A stretch of DNA of 55,852 nucleotides from Micromonospora sp. CPCC 205371 (GCF_026130045.1 NZ_JAIBNX010000004.1:64273-120124); one strand, 5' to 3'. Positions 25,108 through 36,029 are shown, numbered from the stretch's first letter. Numbers and translations are program-made. Notes: generated by a model from the letters alone, not told the origin.

Positions 25108-25966
25108 GGCGGCCTCCGAAGAATCCTTGCGGCCGGAACGCCAGCGTCGCGAACAGCGCGACGTAGAAGACGGTCTGTGCCCACGTGGTGCCGAGCGGAA
25201 GCTGCAGCAGGCTCTGCGTCAGGCCCAGCAGCATGGCGGCGATCGCGGCGCCCGGCACGCTGCCGAGCCCGCCGACCACGATGATCGCCATCAGCGGGCC
25301 GATCCAGTGCCAATGCAGGGACGGATAGATGGTGGTGTCGAGCGCCAGCGCGGTGCCGCCGATCGCCGCCGTGGCGAGGCCCAGGCCAAAGCCGTACCCG
25401 GCGACCCTGTTCGTGTCGATGCCCGCCAGCTGCGCGGCCTCCCGGTGCTGGATGGTGGCCCGCAGGGCGAGGCCGAAGCGACTGGCCTTGAGCAGCACGT
25501 AGAGCCCGAGCAGCGCGGCGGCGGCCAGGCCGAACGCGATCAGCTTGACCACCGCCACCCGGGCGCCGAAGAAGTCCAGGCTGGTGCCGCTGTAACTGAG
25601 CTGGGTGCGCCGCTGCGTACCGCTGAACACGTATCCCAGCAGGCCCTCGATGAGCAGCGCGATCGCGAACGTGAGCAGGACCGACATCATGGTCAGCGTG
25701 GCCGCGCGAAGCCGGGAGATCAGCAGCCGCTGCATCGCGACGCCGAGGACGAAGAAGAGGGGCACGGTCCCGACCAGCGACACCAGCGGGTCGATCCCGG
25801 TTTCGCGGTGGAAGTACCAGGCGAGGTAGGCGGCCAGGATGAGGAACGCGGAATGCGCGATCATCACCACCCGCATGACTCCGAAGTAGAGCGTCAGGCC
25901 GGCCGCCAGGAGGGCGTAGAGCCCACCCAGCAGAACGCCGAGGATGACGCTCTGGAAGGTGAGCAC
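25091..25966 (-). CDS. livH: LIV-type ABC transporter permease (LivH)
   Basis: 291 residues from a GTG located three bases after the stop of the binding-protein gene; no strong ribosome site is visible, so re-initiation is likely. It has the LivH hallmarks GGLYALLAAGLTLYFGVMRVVMIAHSAF and the loop SRFGLALRATIQHREAAQLAGI. It forms the channel with LivM. Confidence 0.93.
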   Translation of the reverse strand: MLTFQSVILGVLLGGLYALLAAGLTLYFGVMRVVMIAHSAFLILAAYLAWYFHRETGIDPLVSLVGTVPLFFVLGVAMQRLLISRLRAATLTMMSVLLTFAIALLIEGLLGYVFSGTQRRTQLSYSGTSLDFFGARVAVVKLIAFGLAAAALLGLYVLLKASRFGLALRATIQHREAAQLAGIDTNRVAGYGFGLGLATAAIGGTALALDTTIYPSLHWHWIGPLMAIIVVGGLGSVPGAAIAAMLLGLTQSLLQLPLGTTWAQTVFYVALFATLAFRPQGFFGGRLAQRF

Positions 25967-25969
25967 CGG

Positions 25970-27190
25970 TCACCAGTTCGGTTTGGGAAAGACGAACTCG
26001 GCTTCCTTCTGACTCTCCGGCAGGACGATCTGGATCTCGCCGTCGACGTACTGCTGGATCATGTGGGCACTCTGCGGGCGCCCGGCCTCGTCCCAGTTCA
26101 GCGGGCCGACCACGGTCTCGACCGTGTTCGCCCGCAACCAGTCGACGAGCTTGCGCTGGCAGTCGCCCTGCTCGGCGCAGCCGGCCGCCGCGACCGCCGC
26201 GGCTACGACCTGGCCGGTCGTGTACGCGTTCGCCTCGTCCTCGCCGGGCGGGGTCCCGAACTGCGCGGTGTACTTCTCCACGAACTCCACGTTGCTGGGA
26301 AACTTCGCCTTCTCGGTGTAGCCGGTGGGCGCCAGGATGCCCTCGGTCTTGGCCCCGATCGCCTTGGAGAACTCCGGGTTGGTCGGCGCGGTCGAGAAGG
26401 CGGCCAGCTTCGGCTGGTAGTTCAGCTGCTGGAGGGCGACGATCAGGTTGACCGCGTCCTGGTACTGGGTGCCGCCGACCACCATGTCGGCCTTGGATGC
26501 CGCGATCTTGGCCGCGATGCTGCCGAAGTCGGTCGTGTTCGGCGGGTAGACCTCGTTGACCACGGTGCGGATGCCGGCCTGCTCCAGCTTCTCCTTGAGG
26601 CCGTACGCCGTACCCTGCGCGAACGGGTCGTCCATGGCCGCGTACGCGACCGTCTTAGGGCGCTGGCTCGCCGGCATCTTCGTGATGTAGTCGGCCAGGT
26701 GGTTGTAGTGGTCGTCGGCGACCGCCGGGGCGGCGTAGAACAGATTCTTGAAGCCCTGCTCAAAGACCTGCGGCGCGGCGCCGGCCGGCTCGACGAAGAG
26801 CATGCCGTACTCCTCGGCCACCCGCGCGGCGGGAATGACAAGGCGGGTGGAGAACGGCCCGAAGACCAGGTCGACAGCGTCCTTGCCAAGCAGTTGCTCG
26901 TAGTCGGACACGACCCGGTCGGCATTGGACTGGTCGTCGAGGATCTTCAGCTCTACCCGCCGGCCGAGCAGACCGCCCTTGTCGTTGACGATCTTCGCCC
27001 AGGCCTCGTAGCCGCGCTGCACGCCCTTGCCGGGCTCAGAGAAGTCTCCCGTCAGCGGCAGCGAAACGCCGATGGTAATAGGGTCGGCGGCCGAGCCGTC
27101 AGAATCGTCGGCGCCACCACACCCCGCCAGCGCGAGCGCCGCGATCGCGGTACCCGCCACGATGCGCAGCCGGGCTTGAGTTGCGTCCAT
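25970..27190 (-). CDS. LIV-type ABC transporter substrate-binding lipoprotein
   Basis: 406 residues. The signal ends in lipobox LALAGC, giving a surface lipoprotein. The body is a type I periplasmic-binding fold (ITIGVSLPLTGDFSEPGKGVQRGYEAW, LVFGPFSTRLVIPAARVAEEYG). LIV binding proteins accept leucine-type amino acids, amides, urea or aromatic acids, and the sequence alone does not decide. Genes for an alcohol dehydrogenase downstream and a LacI-like operator upstream suggest a carbon source rather than amino-acid uptake (inference). Confidence 0.9.
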   Translation of the reverse strand: MDATQARLRIVAGTAIAALALAGCGGADDSDGSAADPITIGVSLPLTGDFSEPGKGVQRGYEAWAKIVNDKGGLLGRRVELKILDDQSNADRVVSDYEQLLGKDAVDLVFGPFSTRLVIPAARVAEEYGMLFVEPAGAAPQVFEQGFKNLFYAAPAVADDHYNHLADYITKMPASQRPKTVAYAAMDDPFAQGTAYGLKEKLEQAGIRTVVNEVYPPNTTDFGSIAAKIAASKADMVVGGTQYQDAVNLIVALQQLNYQPKLAAFSTAPTNPEFSKAIGAKTEGILAPTGYTEKAKFPSNVEFVEKYTAQFGTPPGEDEANAYTTGQVVAAAVAAAGCAEQGDCQRKLVDWLRANTVETVVGPLNWDEAGRPQSAHMIQQYVDGEIQIVLPESQKEAEFVFPKPNW

Positions 27191-27231
27191 CTTTGTCGCT
27201 CCTCGCGTCGACGATACGAGAGCTCCGTACG

Positions 27232-27243
27232 GAAAGCGCTTTC
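27232..27243. promoter_or_regulatory. Perfect palindrome GAAAGCGCTTTC, LacI-type operator upstream of the LIV operon
   Basis: A 12-base exact dyad 42 bases before the start codon of the binding-protein gene, with the central CG and flanks seen in many LacI-family and catabolite-response operators. It lies in the 116-base gap after ramB. It resembles the GAAASTTTC boxes with a longer centre, so a related but distinct regulator is plausible. Confidence 0.6.
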
Positions 27244-27306
27244 AAACCATAGATTTTCTTCCGTGCATGAGCAACACCGTTGCCAAGGAGCAGCCCAAAA
27301 TCTCCG

Positions 27307-28695
27307 CTAGTCGCGCAAGGGGTAGGGGATGAAGGTGCTGCGGTTTTCGTCGAGGTCCAGGCTGCGGCCGATCGGTGGTGCTGCCCGCTGCGGGCAGGAC
27401 ATCCGGGTGCAGGTCTTGCAACCGGGCCCGATAGGCGTGCCACCGTCGGCGGCCTGCAGGTCGCGTCCGGTGGAGTAGACGAGCCGCCCGGCGTGCCGGG
27501 TCTCGCAGCCCAGCCCGATCGCGAACACCTTGCCCGGCTGCCGGTAGCCGCCGTGGTGGCGGATCACCGTGCGGGCGATCCAGAGGTACCGCTGGCCGTC
27601 CGGCATGTCGGCGACCTGTACCGTCACCCGGCCGGGCGCGCTGAACGCCTCGTACACGTTCCACAGCGGGCACGTGCCACCGGAGCGGGAGAACGGGAAG
27701 CCGGTGGCCGACTGGCGCTTGGACATGTTGCCGGCGCGGTCCACGCGGACGAAGGAGAACGGCACGCCGCGCGCTTTCGGGCGTTGCAGAGTGCTCAGCC
27801 GGTGGCAGATGCTTTCCCAGCCCATCGCGAAATGATCGGTCAGTAACTCGATGTCGTATCGCGTATTCTCGGCGGCTTCGAGGAATCTTTCGTACGGCAG
27901 AATCAGTGCGGCTGCGAAATAGTTCGCAAGACCCACTCGCGTCAGGATCTTCGTCTGTACGTCTTCGAACTTCTCCTCCTCGATGATCTCGTCGATGATG
28001 TCGGCGCACTCCAGCAGCGCGATCTGCGCACCCATCCGGATCGCCTGCTGGCCGGGGCGCAACGACGTGGACAAGTGCAGCGTGCGGGTGCCCGGCCGGT
28101 ACCGGTGCAGCTCACCGGCGAGCGCGTCGGTGTCCTCCCGGACGATCCGGATGTCGTGGCGGTCCGCCAGCCGGTCACGCAGCGCGCTCCAGGTCTCGCC
28201 GCGGCGCACCCCGATGGCTGCGGCCAGCGCCTCGGCCGCCTCGTCCAGATCCGGTATGTAGTTCTGCCTGCGATAGAAGAAGTCGGTGACCTGGTCGTGC
28301 GGGCTGTGGCCGGCGACCAGTTCACGGTCGCCGACCACCTCGGCGAGCTGGTCGTCCGCCTGCCGGTACCGCCGGTACAGGTCGATCACCGCCGCGGCGA
28401 CCTCGGGCAGCTTGGTGGCCAGCTCCGTGAGGTCGGGCAGGCTGGTCCGGGCCGGCAGCGCCTCCCGCAGGTCGGCGACGAGCTGGGGCGTGTCGTGCGG
28501 AGCGAAGTACGCCGTGTCGACGCCGAACACCTCGGTGATCCGGATCAGCACGGCCACCGTCAGCGGGCGCGTGTCATGCTCGATCTGGTTGAGGTAGCTC
28601 GGCGAGATGCCCAGTTGCCGGGCCAGCTCGATCTGGCTGATCCCGCGCTCCTCGCGCAGCCGGCGCAGCCGGGCGCCGGCGAAGGTCTTGGCCAT
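27307..28695 (-). CDS. ramB: RamB-type regulator of acetate metabolism / short-chain fatty acyl regulator
   Basis: 462 residues. The N-terminal XRE helix-turn-helix ([36 protein letters not shown]) is followed by the IrrE-like/DUF2083 region and a Cys-rich C-terminus ([14 protein letters not shown]). This layout is that of RamB, which represses aceA and aceB for isocitrate lyase and malate synthase and responds to acetyl-CoA or acetate status. It is divergent from aceA with two dyad or box elements between, matching the known arrangement. Assignment as RamB is strong from architecture and context; effector binding is not shown. Confidence 0.92.
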   Translation of the reverse strand: MAKTFAGARLRRLREERGISQIELARQLGISPSYLNQIEHDTRPLTVAVLIRITEVFGVDTAYFAPHDTPQLVADLREALPARTSLPDLTELATKLPEVAAAVIDLYRRYRQADDQLAEVVGDRELVAGHSPHDQVTDFFYRRQNYIPDLDEAAEALAAAIGVRRGETWSALRDRLADRHDIRIVREDTDALAGELHRYRPGTRTLHLSTSLRPGQQAIRMGAQIALLECADIIDEIIEEEKFEDVQTKILTRVGLANYFAAALILPYERFLEAAENTRYDIELLTDHFAMGWESICHRLSTLQRPKARGVPFSFVRVDRAGNMSKRQSATGFPFSRSGGTCPLWNVYEAFSAPGRVTVQVADMPDGQRYLWIARTVIRHHGGYRQPGKVFAIGLGCETRHAGRLVYSTGRDLQAADGGTPIGPGCKTCTRMSCPQRAAPPIGRSLDLDENRSTFIPYPLRD

Positions 28696-28703
28696 CCCTC
28701 ACA

Positions 28704-28719
28704 TTAACACGCCTGTTAA
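28704..28719. promoter_or_regulatory. Inverted repeat TTAACA-N4-TGTTAA next to ramB start
   Basis: Perfect 6-base arms separated by CGCC, starting nine bases upstream of the ramB ATG. The position suits repression of ramB itself or a second regulator of the glyoxylate genes. The sequence differs from the RamB box beside it. Confidence 0.5.
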
Positions 28720-28730
28720 CGCGCGGTTTT

Positions 28731-28743
28731 GCAACTTTGCAAA
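28731..28743. promoter_or_regulatory. Probable RamB box (GCAACTTTGCAAA)
   Basis: The sequence matches the corynebacterial RamB motif, recalled as AA/GAACTTTGCAAA, at 11 contiguous bases (AACTTTGCAAA, 28733-28743). A second TTTTGCAA half at 28727-28734 makes a direct repeat. It lies about 100 bases upstream of the aceA start and 36 upstream of ramB, so it could control both. Confidence 0.7.
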
Positions 28744-28841
28744 AACGCCGCTTCAGGTTTTCAATAATTGGCTGTTTCCGTCCCTCGACGGCGCGATATC
28801 GACGTGTCACGGTGGCCACATTCCATTCTGAGGAGGCCGTT

Positions 28842-30109
28842 ATGACCGCAATGGCGGAACAGTTGCAAAGCGAGTGGTCCACCGATCCGCGATGGCGCGG
28901 CGTGGAGCGCACCTACACCGCCGCCGACGTCGTGCGCCTGCGCGGCGCGATACAGGAGGAGCACACCCTCGCCAGGCGCGGCGCCGAGCGGCTGTGGCGC
29001 CTCATGCACGAGGAGGACTACGTCCACGCGCTCGGCGCGCTCACCGGCAACCAGGCGGTGCAGATGGTCCGCGCCGGCCTCAAGGCGATCTACCTGTCCG
29101 GCTGGCAGGTGGCCGCCGACGCGAACCTGGCCGGGCAGACGTACCCGGACCAGAGCCTCTACCCGGCCAACTCGGTGCCGGCGGTGGTGCGCCGGATCAA
29201 CAACGCGCTGCTGCGGGCCGCCCAGATCACCACCGCGGAGGGCACCACCTCGGGTCACGACTGGATCGCCCCGATCGTCGCCGACGCCGAGGCCGGCTTC
29301 GGTGGCGTGCTCAACGCGTACGAGCTGATGACCGCGATGATCACGGCGGGCGCCGCCGGCGTGCACTGGGAGGATCAGCTCGCGTCCGAGAAGAAGTGCG
29401 GCCACCTCGGCGGCAAGGTGCTGATCCCCACCGGGCAGCACATCCGCACGCTCAACGCCGCCCGGCTCGCGGCCGACGTGGCGGGAGTACCGACCGTGGT
29501 CGTCGCGCGCACCGACGCGCAGGCCGCCACGCTCATCACCACCGACGTGGACGAGCGGGACCAGCCGTTCATCACCGGCGAACGCACCGGCGAGGGCTTC
29601 TACCGGATTCGCAACGGCGTGGAGCCGTGCATCGCCCGCGGTCTGGCGTACGCCCCGCACTCCGACCTGCTGTGGATGGAGACCAGCACGCCGGACCTGG
29701 AGGTGGCCCGCCGGTTCGCCGAGGCGATCAAGGCGCGGTACCCCGACCAGTTGCTGGCGTACAACTGCTCGCCCTCGTTCAACTGGCGCAAGCACCTCGA
29801 CGACGCCACCATCGCCAAGTTCCAGCGGGAGCTGGGACACATGGGGTACAAGTTCCAGTTCATCACCCTCGCCGGCTTCCACGCGCTGAACTACTCGATG
29901 TTCGAGCTGGCCCGCGGCTACGCCACCGACGGCATGAGCGCGTACGTGGCGCTGCAGGAACGGGAGTTCGCGGCCGAGGCCGACGGCTACACCGCCGTCA
30001 AGCACCAGCGCGAGGTGGGCACCGGGTACTTCGACCTGATCAGCACAGTGCTCAACCCGCAGGCCGAAACCACCGCGCTGCGGGGATCGACCGAGGAGGA
30101 GCAGTTCGC

Positions 30110-30113
<4 letters not shown>
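28842..30113 (+). CDS. aceA: Isocitrate lyase
   Basis: 423 residues, AGGAGG eight bases before the ATG. It cleaves isocitrate to glyoxylate and succinate in the glyoxylate shunt, required for growth on acetate, fatty acids or alkanes. The catalytic KKCGH loop ([13 protein letters not shown]), the metal/substrate region [14 protein letters not shown] and the YNCSPSFNW block are all intact. It overlaps aceB (GTGA) and is divergent from ramB. The size is that of the short actinobacterial AceA form. Confidence 0.97.
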
Positions 30114-31708
<1,595 letters not shown>

Positions 31709-31760
31709 GCCGTAGGCTCGGGAACTAGTCATAAAAAATGCATTAATCTAGGCTGAGCGC

Positions 31761-32522
31761 GTGACAGGGAGGTTTGACGGTCGGGTCGCGGTCGTTACCG
31801 GTGCCGCCTCGGGGATAGGCGCCGCTACCGGCCGCCGCCTCGCCGCCGAGGGCGCGACGGTCGTCCTGACCGACGTCGACGCGAGTGTCGAGCAGGTCGC
31901 GGCCGAGATCCGGGCAGCCGGCGGCCAGGCCGACGCCCTGCTCGCCGACGCCGCGGACGAGCGCCGCTGGGCCGACGTCGTGGCACGCGCCGAGCGTTCC
32001 GGCTCTGTCGACGTCCTGGTGAGCAACGCTTTCACGGTCGACGTCGCGCCGGCCGGCGAGCTCAGCCCCGCCTCGTGGGACCGGCAGCTCGCGGTCAACC
32101 TCAGCGCGGCATTCCTGGGCTTCCGCGCCTGCCTGCCCGGCCTGCGGCGGTCGGCCGTGACCGGCGGCGGCGCCGTCGTGCTGGTCTCCTCCGTGCACGC
32201 CACCGTCGGCGTGCCCGGCCACCCCGCCTACGCGGCCGCCAAGGGTGGACTGACCGCCCTCGCCCGCCAGCTCGCGGTCGAGTACGGCCCGGCCGTGCGG
32301 GTGAACAGCGTGCTGCCGGGGCCGGTGATGAGCCGGGCGTGGGATCGGGTGGAGGAGGCCGACCGCCGCAAGAGCGTCGCTGCCACAGTGGTCAAGCGCT
32401 TCGGCGAACCGGCCGAGGTCGCGGCGGGCATCGCGTTCCTCGCCTCCGGTGAGGCATCCTTCGTCACCGGCGCGAGCCTGGTGGTGGATGGCGGCTGGAG
32501 CGTCGTGAAGGACTCGGCATGA
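31761..32522 (+). CDS. SDR-family oxidoreductase, probable sugar dehydrogenase
   Basis: 253 residues from a GTG with little ribosome-site signal, possibly leaderless given the AT-rich stretch just upstream (TAATCT at about 31745). Rossmann motif TGAASGIGAATG, NAG-like site SNAFTVD, catalytic Ser in VSSVHATVG and YAAAK (Tyr, Lys) are present, as is the C-terminal GASLVVDGGW. It overlaps the GntR gene and opens the D-galactonate operon. Oxidation of galactose, or of another aldose, to its lactone would feed that pathway, but this is inferred from position. Confidence 0.85.
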   Translation: MTGRFDGRVAVVTGAASGIGAATGRRLAAEGATVVLTDVDASVEQVAAEIRAAGGQADALLADAADERRWADVVARAERSGSVDVLVSNAFTVDVAPAGELSPASWDRQLAVNLSAAFLGFRACLPGLRRSAVTGGGAVVLVSSVHATVGVPGHPAYAAAKGGLTALARQLAVEYGPAVRVNSVLPGPVMSRAWDRVEEADRRKSVAATVVKRFGEPAEVAAGIAFLASGEASFVTGASLVVDGGWSVVKDSA

Positions 32523-33253
32523 GCGGCGAACGGATGATCGGCCGCAGGACGGCCGGCAGCTACCGCGGGCGCGGCCTGAACGGCGACGTGGTCGAGGTGC
32601 TTGGCCGGCGCATCCTCTCGGGAGAGTTCGCCGGCGGGCAGACGCTCGACGTGCCCGGGTTGGAGCAGGAGCTGGACATCAGCCGGACCGTGCTGCGCGA
32701 GGCGCTGCGGGTGCTCAAGGCCAAGGGCCTGGTCGACGCGCGGCCGAAACGTGGCACCTTCGTGCTGCCCCGCTCCGAGTGGCGGCTGCTCGACCCCGAC
32801 ATCGTGCGGTGGCGGTTCGAGGGGCGCGACGACAGCCAGTTCCTCGACGACCTGGCCGAGGTACGGGGGATCATCGAGCCGGCCAGCGCACGGCTCGCCG
32901 CGCTGCGGCGTACCGATGAGGACGTCACCGCGCTGGAGCTGGCGATCGACCGGATGGCCGCCGCGGCGGGCGGTGGCGGCGGCGCCGTCCGCGCCGATGG
33001 CGCGTTCCCCCGCGCCCTGCTCGCCGCGGCCCACAACGCGCTGCCGGGGCGGGTGGGGGGCGGGGTGGAGACCGGCCTGGCCGCCCGCGACCGCCTCGTC
33101 CACGGCGCGGTACAGGACGACGACCCGACCCCCGCGCACGCGGCCGTGCTGGACGCGGTCCGCGACCGCGACCCGGAGGCGGCGGGCGCCGCCGCCAGCG
33201 CACTGCTCGCGAAGTCCCTGCTCGACGTCGAAAAGGCCCGGGTACGCCTGTGA
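32519..33253 (+). CDS. GntR/FadR-family (FCD) regulator of the galactonate operon
   Basis: 244 residues, ATG overlapping the SDR stop. A winged-helix domain (LGRRILSGEFAGGQTLDVPGLEQELDISRTVLREALRVLKAKGL) is followed by an FCD ligand domain. The usual metal-binding motif of FCD proteins, D-x-x-FH, reads DGAFPRALLAAAHN here, so the His is replaced by Pro. Metal-dependent sugar-acid sensing may be altered. DgoR, a GntR protein, controls galactonate genes in enterobacteria, which supports the role. A glycine-rich insertion (AAAGGGGGAV) lies in the FCD part. Confidence 0.88.
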   Translation: MSGERMIGRRTAGSYRGRGLNGDVVEVLGRRILSGEFAGGQTLDVPGLEQELDISRTVLREALRVLKAKGLVDARPKRGTFVLPRSEWRLLDPDIVRWRFEGRDDSQFLDDLAEVRGIIEPASARLAALRRTDEDVTALELAIDRMAAAAGGGGGAVRADGAFPRALLAAAHNALPGRVGGGVETGLAARDRLVHGAVQDDDPTPAHAAVLDAVRDRDPEAAGAAASALLAKSLLDVEKARVRL

Positions 33254-34398
33254 AGATCACCTCAGTCGAGACGTTCCTCGTCCCGCCCCGCTGGCTGTTC
33301 TGCCGGATCGGCACCGACGAAGGAGTCGTCGGGTGGGGCGAGCCCGTGGTCGAGGGCCGCGCCGCCACCGTCCGCACCGCCGTCGAGGAACTCGCCGAAC
33401 AGCTCATCGGCACCGACCCGCTGCGGATCGAAGACCACTGGCAGGTGCTGACCAAGGGCGGCTTCTATCGGGGCGGTCCGGTGCTGTCCAGCGCCGTCGC
33501 CGGCATCGACCAGGCGCTGTGGGACATCGCCGGCAAGGTACGCGGGGCGCCGGTACACGAACTGCTGGGCGGGCCGGTGCGGGAGCGTACCCGGATCTAC
33601 TCGTGGATCGGCGGCGACGAGCCCGCCGAGCTGGAGCGAGCCGCGCGGGCGCAGATGGAAGCGGGTTTCACCGCGGTGAAGATGAACGCGTCCGGCCGGC
33701 TCGGCCCGATCGCCTCCCCCGCCGAGATCGACGCCGTCGTACAGCGGGTGGCCAGCGTCCGCGCGGTCCTCGGCCCGGACCGTGACGTGGCGGTCGACTT
33801 CCACGGCCGGGTCAGCCTCGCCAACGCCCGGCGGCTGCTGCCGCTGCTGGAGCCGCTGCACCCGCTGTTCGTCGAGGAGCCGCGGCTACCGGAGGAACAC
33901 CACCAGCTGCGCCACGTGGTGGCCGCCTCCTCGGTGCCGATCGCGACCGGCGAGCGGATGTACTCGCGGTGGGACTTCCGGCCGGTGCTCGACAGCGGGA
34001 TCGCGGTGGCACAGCCCGACGTCAGCCACGCCGGTGGCATATCCGAGGTCCGGCGGATCGCGGCGATGGCCGAGGTGCACGGGGTCAGCATGGCACCGCA
34101 CTGTCCACTGGGGCCGATCGCGCTCGCGGCGAGCCTGCAGATCGCGTTCTCCACGCCGAACTTCCTGATCCAGGAGCAGAGCCTCGGCATCCACTACAAC
34201 AACGCCGGCAACGATCTGCTCGACTACCTCGTCGACCCGTCGGTGTTCACGTTCGTCGACGGGCACGTGACCCGCACGACCCGCCCCGGCCTGGGCATCG
34301 AGGTCGACGAGAAGGCGGTCCGCAGGGCCGACGAGCTCGGTCACGCGTGGCGTTCACCGGTGTGGCGGCACGACGACGGCAGCTTCGCGGAGTGGTGA
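33250..34398 (+). CDS. dgoD: D-galactonate dehydratase (enolase superfamily)
   Basis: 382 residues from a GTG overlapping the GntR stop. It dehydrates D-galactonate to 2-keto-3-deoxy-galactonate. The enolase-superfamily layout is intact: capping domain MKITSVETFLVPPRW, metal ligands in DFHGRVS, EEPRLPEEH and ATGERMYSRW, and the general base region QPDVSHAGGISEVRRIAAMAE ... APHCPLGPIALAAS. These blocks match DgoD closely. It stands between its regulator and the sugar kinase gene. Confidence 0.92.
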   Translation: MKITSVETFLVPPRWLFCRIGTDEGVVGWGEPVVEGRAATVRTAVEELAEQLIGTDPLRIEDHWQVLTKGGFYRGGPVLSSAVAGIDQALWDIAGKVRGAPVHELLGGPVRERTRIYSWIGGDEPAELERAARAQMEAGFTAVKMNASGRLGPIASPAEIDAVVQRVASVRAVLGPDRDVAVDFHGRVSLANARRLLPLLEPLHPLFVEEPRLPEEHHQLRHVVAASSVPIATGERMYSRWDFRPVLDSGIAVAQPDVSHAGGISEVRRIAAMAEVHGVSMAPHCPLGPIALAASLQIAFSTPNFLIQEQSLGIHYNNAGNDLLDYLVDPSVFTFVDGHVTRTTRPGLGIEVDEKAVRRADELGHAWRSPVWRHDDGSFAEW

Positions 34399-34402
34399 CC
34401 CC

Positions 34403-35347
34403 GTGACGGCGGATGTGCTCACCCTCGGGGAGACGATGGCGGCGCTGCGCGGCGACCGTCCACTCAGGCTCGGCGGCGACCTCCGGCTCTCCGTGGCTGG
34501 CGCGGAGTCCAATGTGGCCATTGGACTCGCCCGGCTGGGTCACAAGACCCGCTGGATCGGCCGGGTCGGCGACGACGAGCTCGGCGCACTGGTGCTGCGG
34601 ACGCTGCGCGCCGAGGGCGTCGACGTGTCCGCCGCCGTGGTGGCGCCCGGGGAACTGACCGGGATGCTGCTGTTCGACCGGGCGCCGGGCGGCACGACGC
34701 GGGCACACTACCGGCGTGCGGGCTGCGCCGGCGCGCGGCTCGCTCCGGCAGACGTCTCCCCCGCCGTGGCGCAGGGCGCCCGCATCCTGCACATCACCGG
34801 CATCACCCCGGCCCTGGGCGACGATCCGGCCGCCGCTGTCCGGTACGCCGTCGAAGCGGGTCGGGCCGCCGGCACGACCATCTGCCTCGACGTGAACCAC
34901 CGGCCGAAGCTGTGGGGGCGGGAGCGGGCAAGCGCCGCGCTTCGCCCCGTGGCCGCAGGCGCCCACATCCTCGTCGCCTCCGAAGACGAGCTGCCGCTGG
35001 TCTGCGACGGCCCGGACGAGGCCGCCCGAGCGCGGGCGCTGCTCGACCTCGGCGTCCGCGAGGTCGTCGTCAAGCGGGGCGCACGTGGCGCGTCGGCGTA
35101 TACCGGCACTGGCCGGTGCGACGAGCCGGCGCGCGTGGTCACGGTGGTGGACACCGTCGGCGCCGGCGACGCCTTCACCGCCGGCTACCTCTCCGCGCTC
35201 CTCGACGGGCTGACCGTGCCGGAGCGGCTGCGGCGCGGCGTGACGCTGGGCGCGGCGGCGGTAGCCGCGCACGGCGACTGGGAGGGCCTACCGACCAGAG
35301 CCGAACTCGACCAGATCGGAGACTCCCCCGAGGAACCACTCAGGTGA
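34403..35347 (+). CDS. PfkB-family 2-keto-3-deoxy-sugar-acid kinase
   Basis: 314 residues from a GTG four bases after dgoD. Ribokinase fold: N-terminal GAESNVAIGLARLGHKTRWIGRVGDDELG, and the ATP site/catalytic base DTVGAGDAFTAGYLSALLDG. The context predicts phosphorylation of 2-keto-3-deoxy-galactonate (as DgoK) or 2-keto-3-deoxygluconate (KdgK). No aldolase gene follows to finish the pathway. The gene ends the operon, convergent with the TetR gene. Confidence 0.9.
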   Translation: MTADVLTLGETMAALRGDRPLRLGGDLRLSVAGAESNVAIGLARLGHKTRWIGRVGDDELGALVLRTLRAEGVDVSAAVVAPGELTGMLLFDRAPGGTTRAHYRRAGCAGARLAPADVSPAVAQGARILHITGITPALGDDPAAAVRYAVEAGRAAGTTICLDVNHRPKLWGRERASAALRPVAAGAHILVASEDELPLVCDGPDEAARARALLDLGVREVVVKRGARGASAYTGTGRCDEPARVVTVVDTVGAGDAFTAGYLSALLDGLTVPERLRRGVTLGAAAVAAHGDWEGLPTRAELDQIGDSPEEPLR

Positions 35348-35382
35348 CGGCCCGGTCGACGGTGACCTGGCCGTGTCCGCGT

Positions 35383-35988
35383 TCAGACGCGTCGCGCGGA
35401 GCGTTCGGTTGCGAGGCCGTCGAGATGGTGTGCGATCGCGGCGGCCAACCCCTGGGCGGTGTGGATGTCCGGTCGCATGGCCGCGTGGACGGCGAGGCCG
35501 TCGAGCAGGGCGTGCAGGCGTTGGGTCTCGGCCTGTATGTCGGTCGGGGCGAGGCCGGCTGCGGCCAGGTCGGTGATCATCGTTTCACAGCCGGCGCGCA
35601 GGGCTTGGTATCCCTCGTCCCGTAGGGCTCGAAGTGCGGGGTCGACCATGGCCCGGGACGTGAAGGCCAACCAGACTTCGTTCTCTGCCCGCCGTTCGTC
35701 GTCGAGCGGGAGCAGTTCGGCGAGCACGCGCTGCGCCCTGCGCCTGGGGTCGGGTTCGGGTTCCAGCGCGGCGAGGCGGGATTCGATTCGGTCGATGACC
35801 GTCCGGAACGCGAACACCATGAGCTCGGACTGGCTTGCGAAGTAGTGACGCAGCGAACCCATAGACAGTCCCGCCTCGCGCGCGACGTTGCGGACCGAGG
35901 CTTGCTCAAGGCCGTCGCGGCGTATCACCCGCCATACGGCTTCGACCAGTTCAAGTCGACGCTCTGCCGCATCCACCACTTTGGGCAT
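35383..35988 (-). CDS. TetR-family regulator
   Basis: 201 residues. The helix-turn-helix ASVRNVAREAGLSMGSLRHYFASQSELMVFAF is standard, and the C-terminal domain resembles the BetI/TetR_C_6 type. It is divergent from a membrane-protein/RibD-like pair. Two copies of a 17-base element start 11 bases upstream of its start codon, so it very likely represses itself and the divergent unit. The ligand is unknown. Confidence 0.9.
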   Translation of the reverse strand: MPKVVDAAERRLELVEAVWRVIRRDGLEQASVRNVAREAGLSMGSLRHYFASQSELMVFAFRTVIDRIESRLAALEPEPDPRRRAQRVLAELLPLDDERRAENEVWLAFTSRAMVDPALRALRDEGYQALRAGCETMITDLAAAGLAPTDIQAETQRLHALLDGLAVHAAMRPDIHTAQGLAAAIAHHLDGLATERSARRV

Positions 35989-35998
35989 TGGTCTTTTA

Positions 35999-36015
35999 TA
36001 GCACAGTCGTGTTAC
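35999..36015. promoter_or_regulatory. Tandem operator copy 1 (TAGCACAGTCGTGTTAC)
   Basis: A 17-base element with internal dyad TAnCAC-N4-GTGnTA, identical to the copy at 36030-36046. The 31-base repeat distance puts both on the same face of the helix (about three turns). Located between the divergent TetR and membrane-protein genes. Confidence 0.75.
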
Positions 36016-36029
36016 GCTGCCGCCCGTGT

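Noticed and set aside
25013-27310. 765-codon plus-strand frame across livM, livH and the binding protein
   Set aside because: Runs antisense to three well-supported genes and crosses their boundaries; composition is shadow-like.
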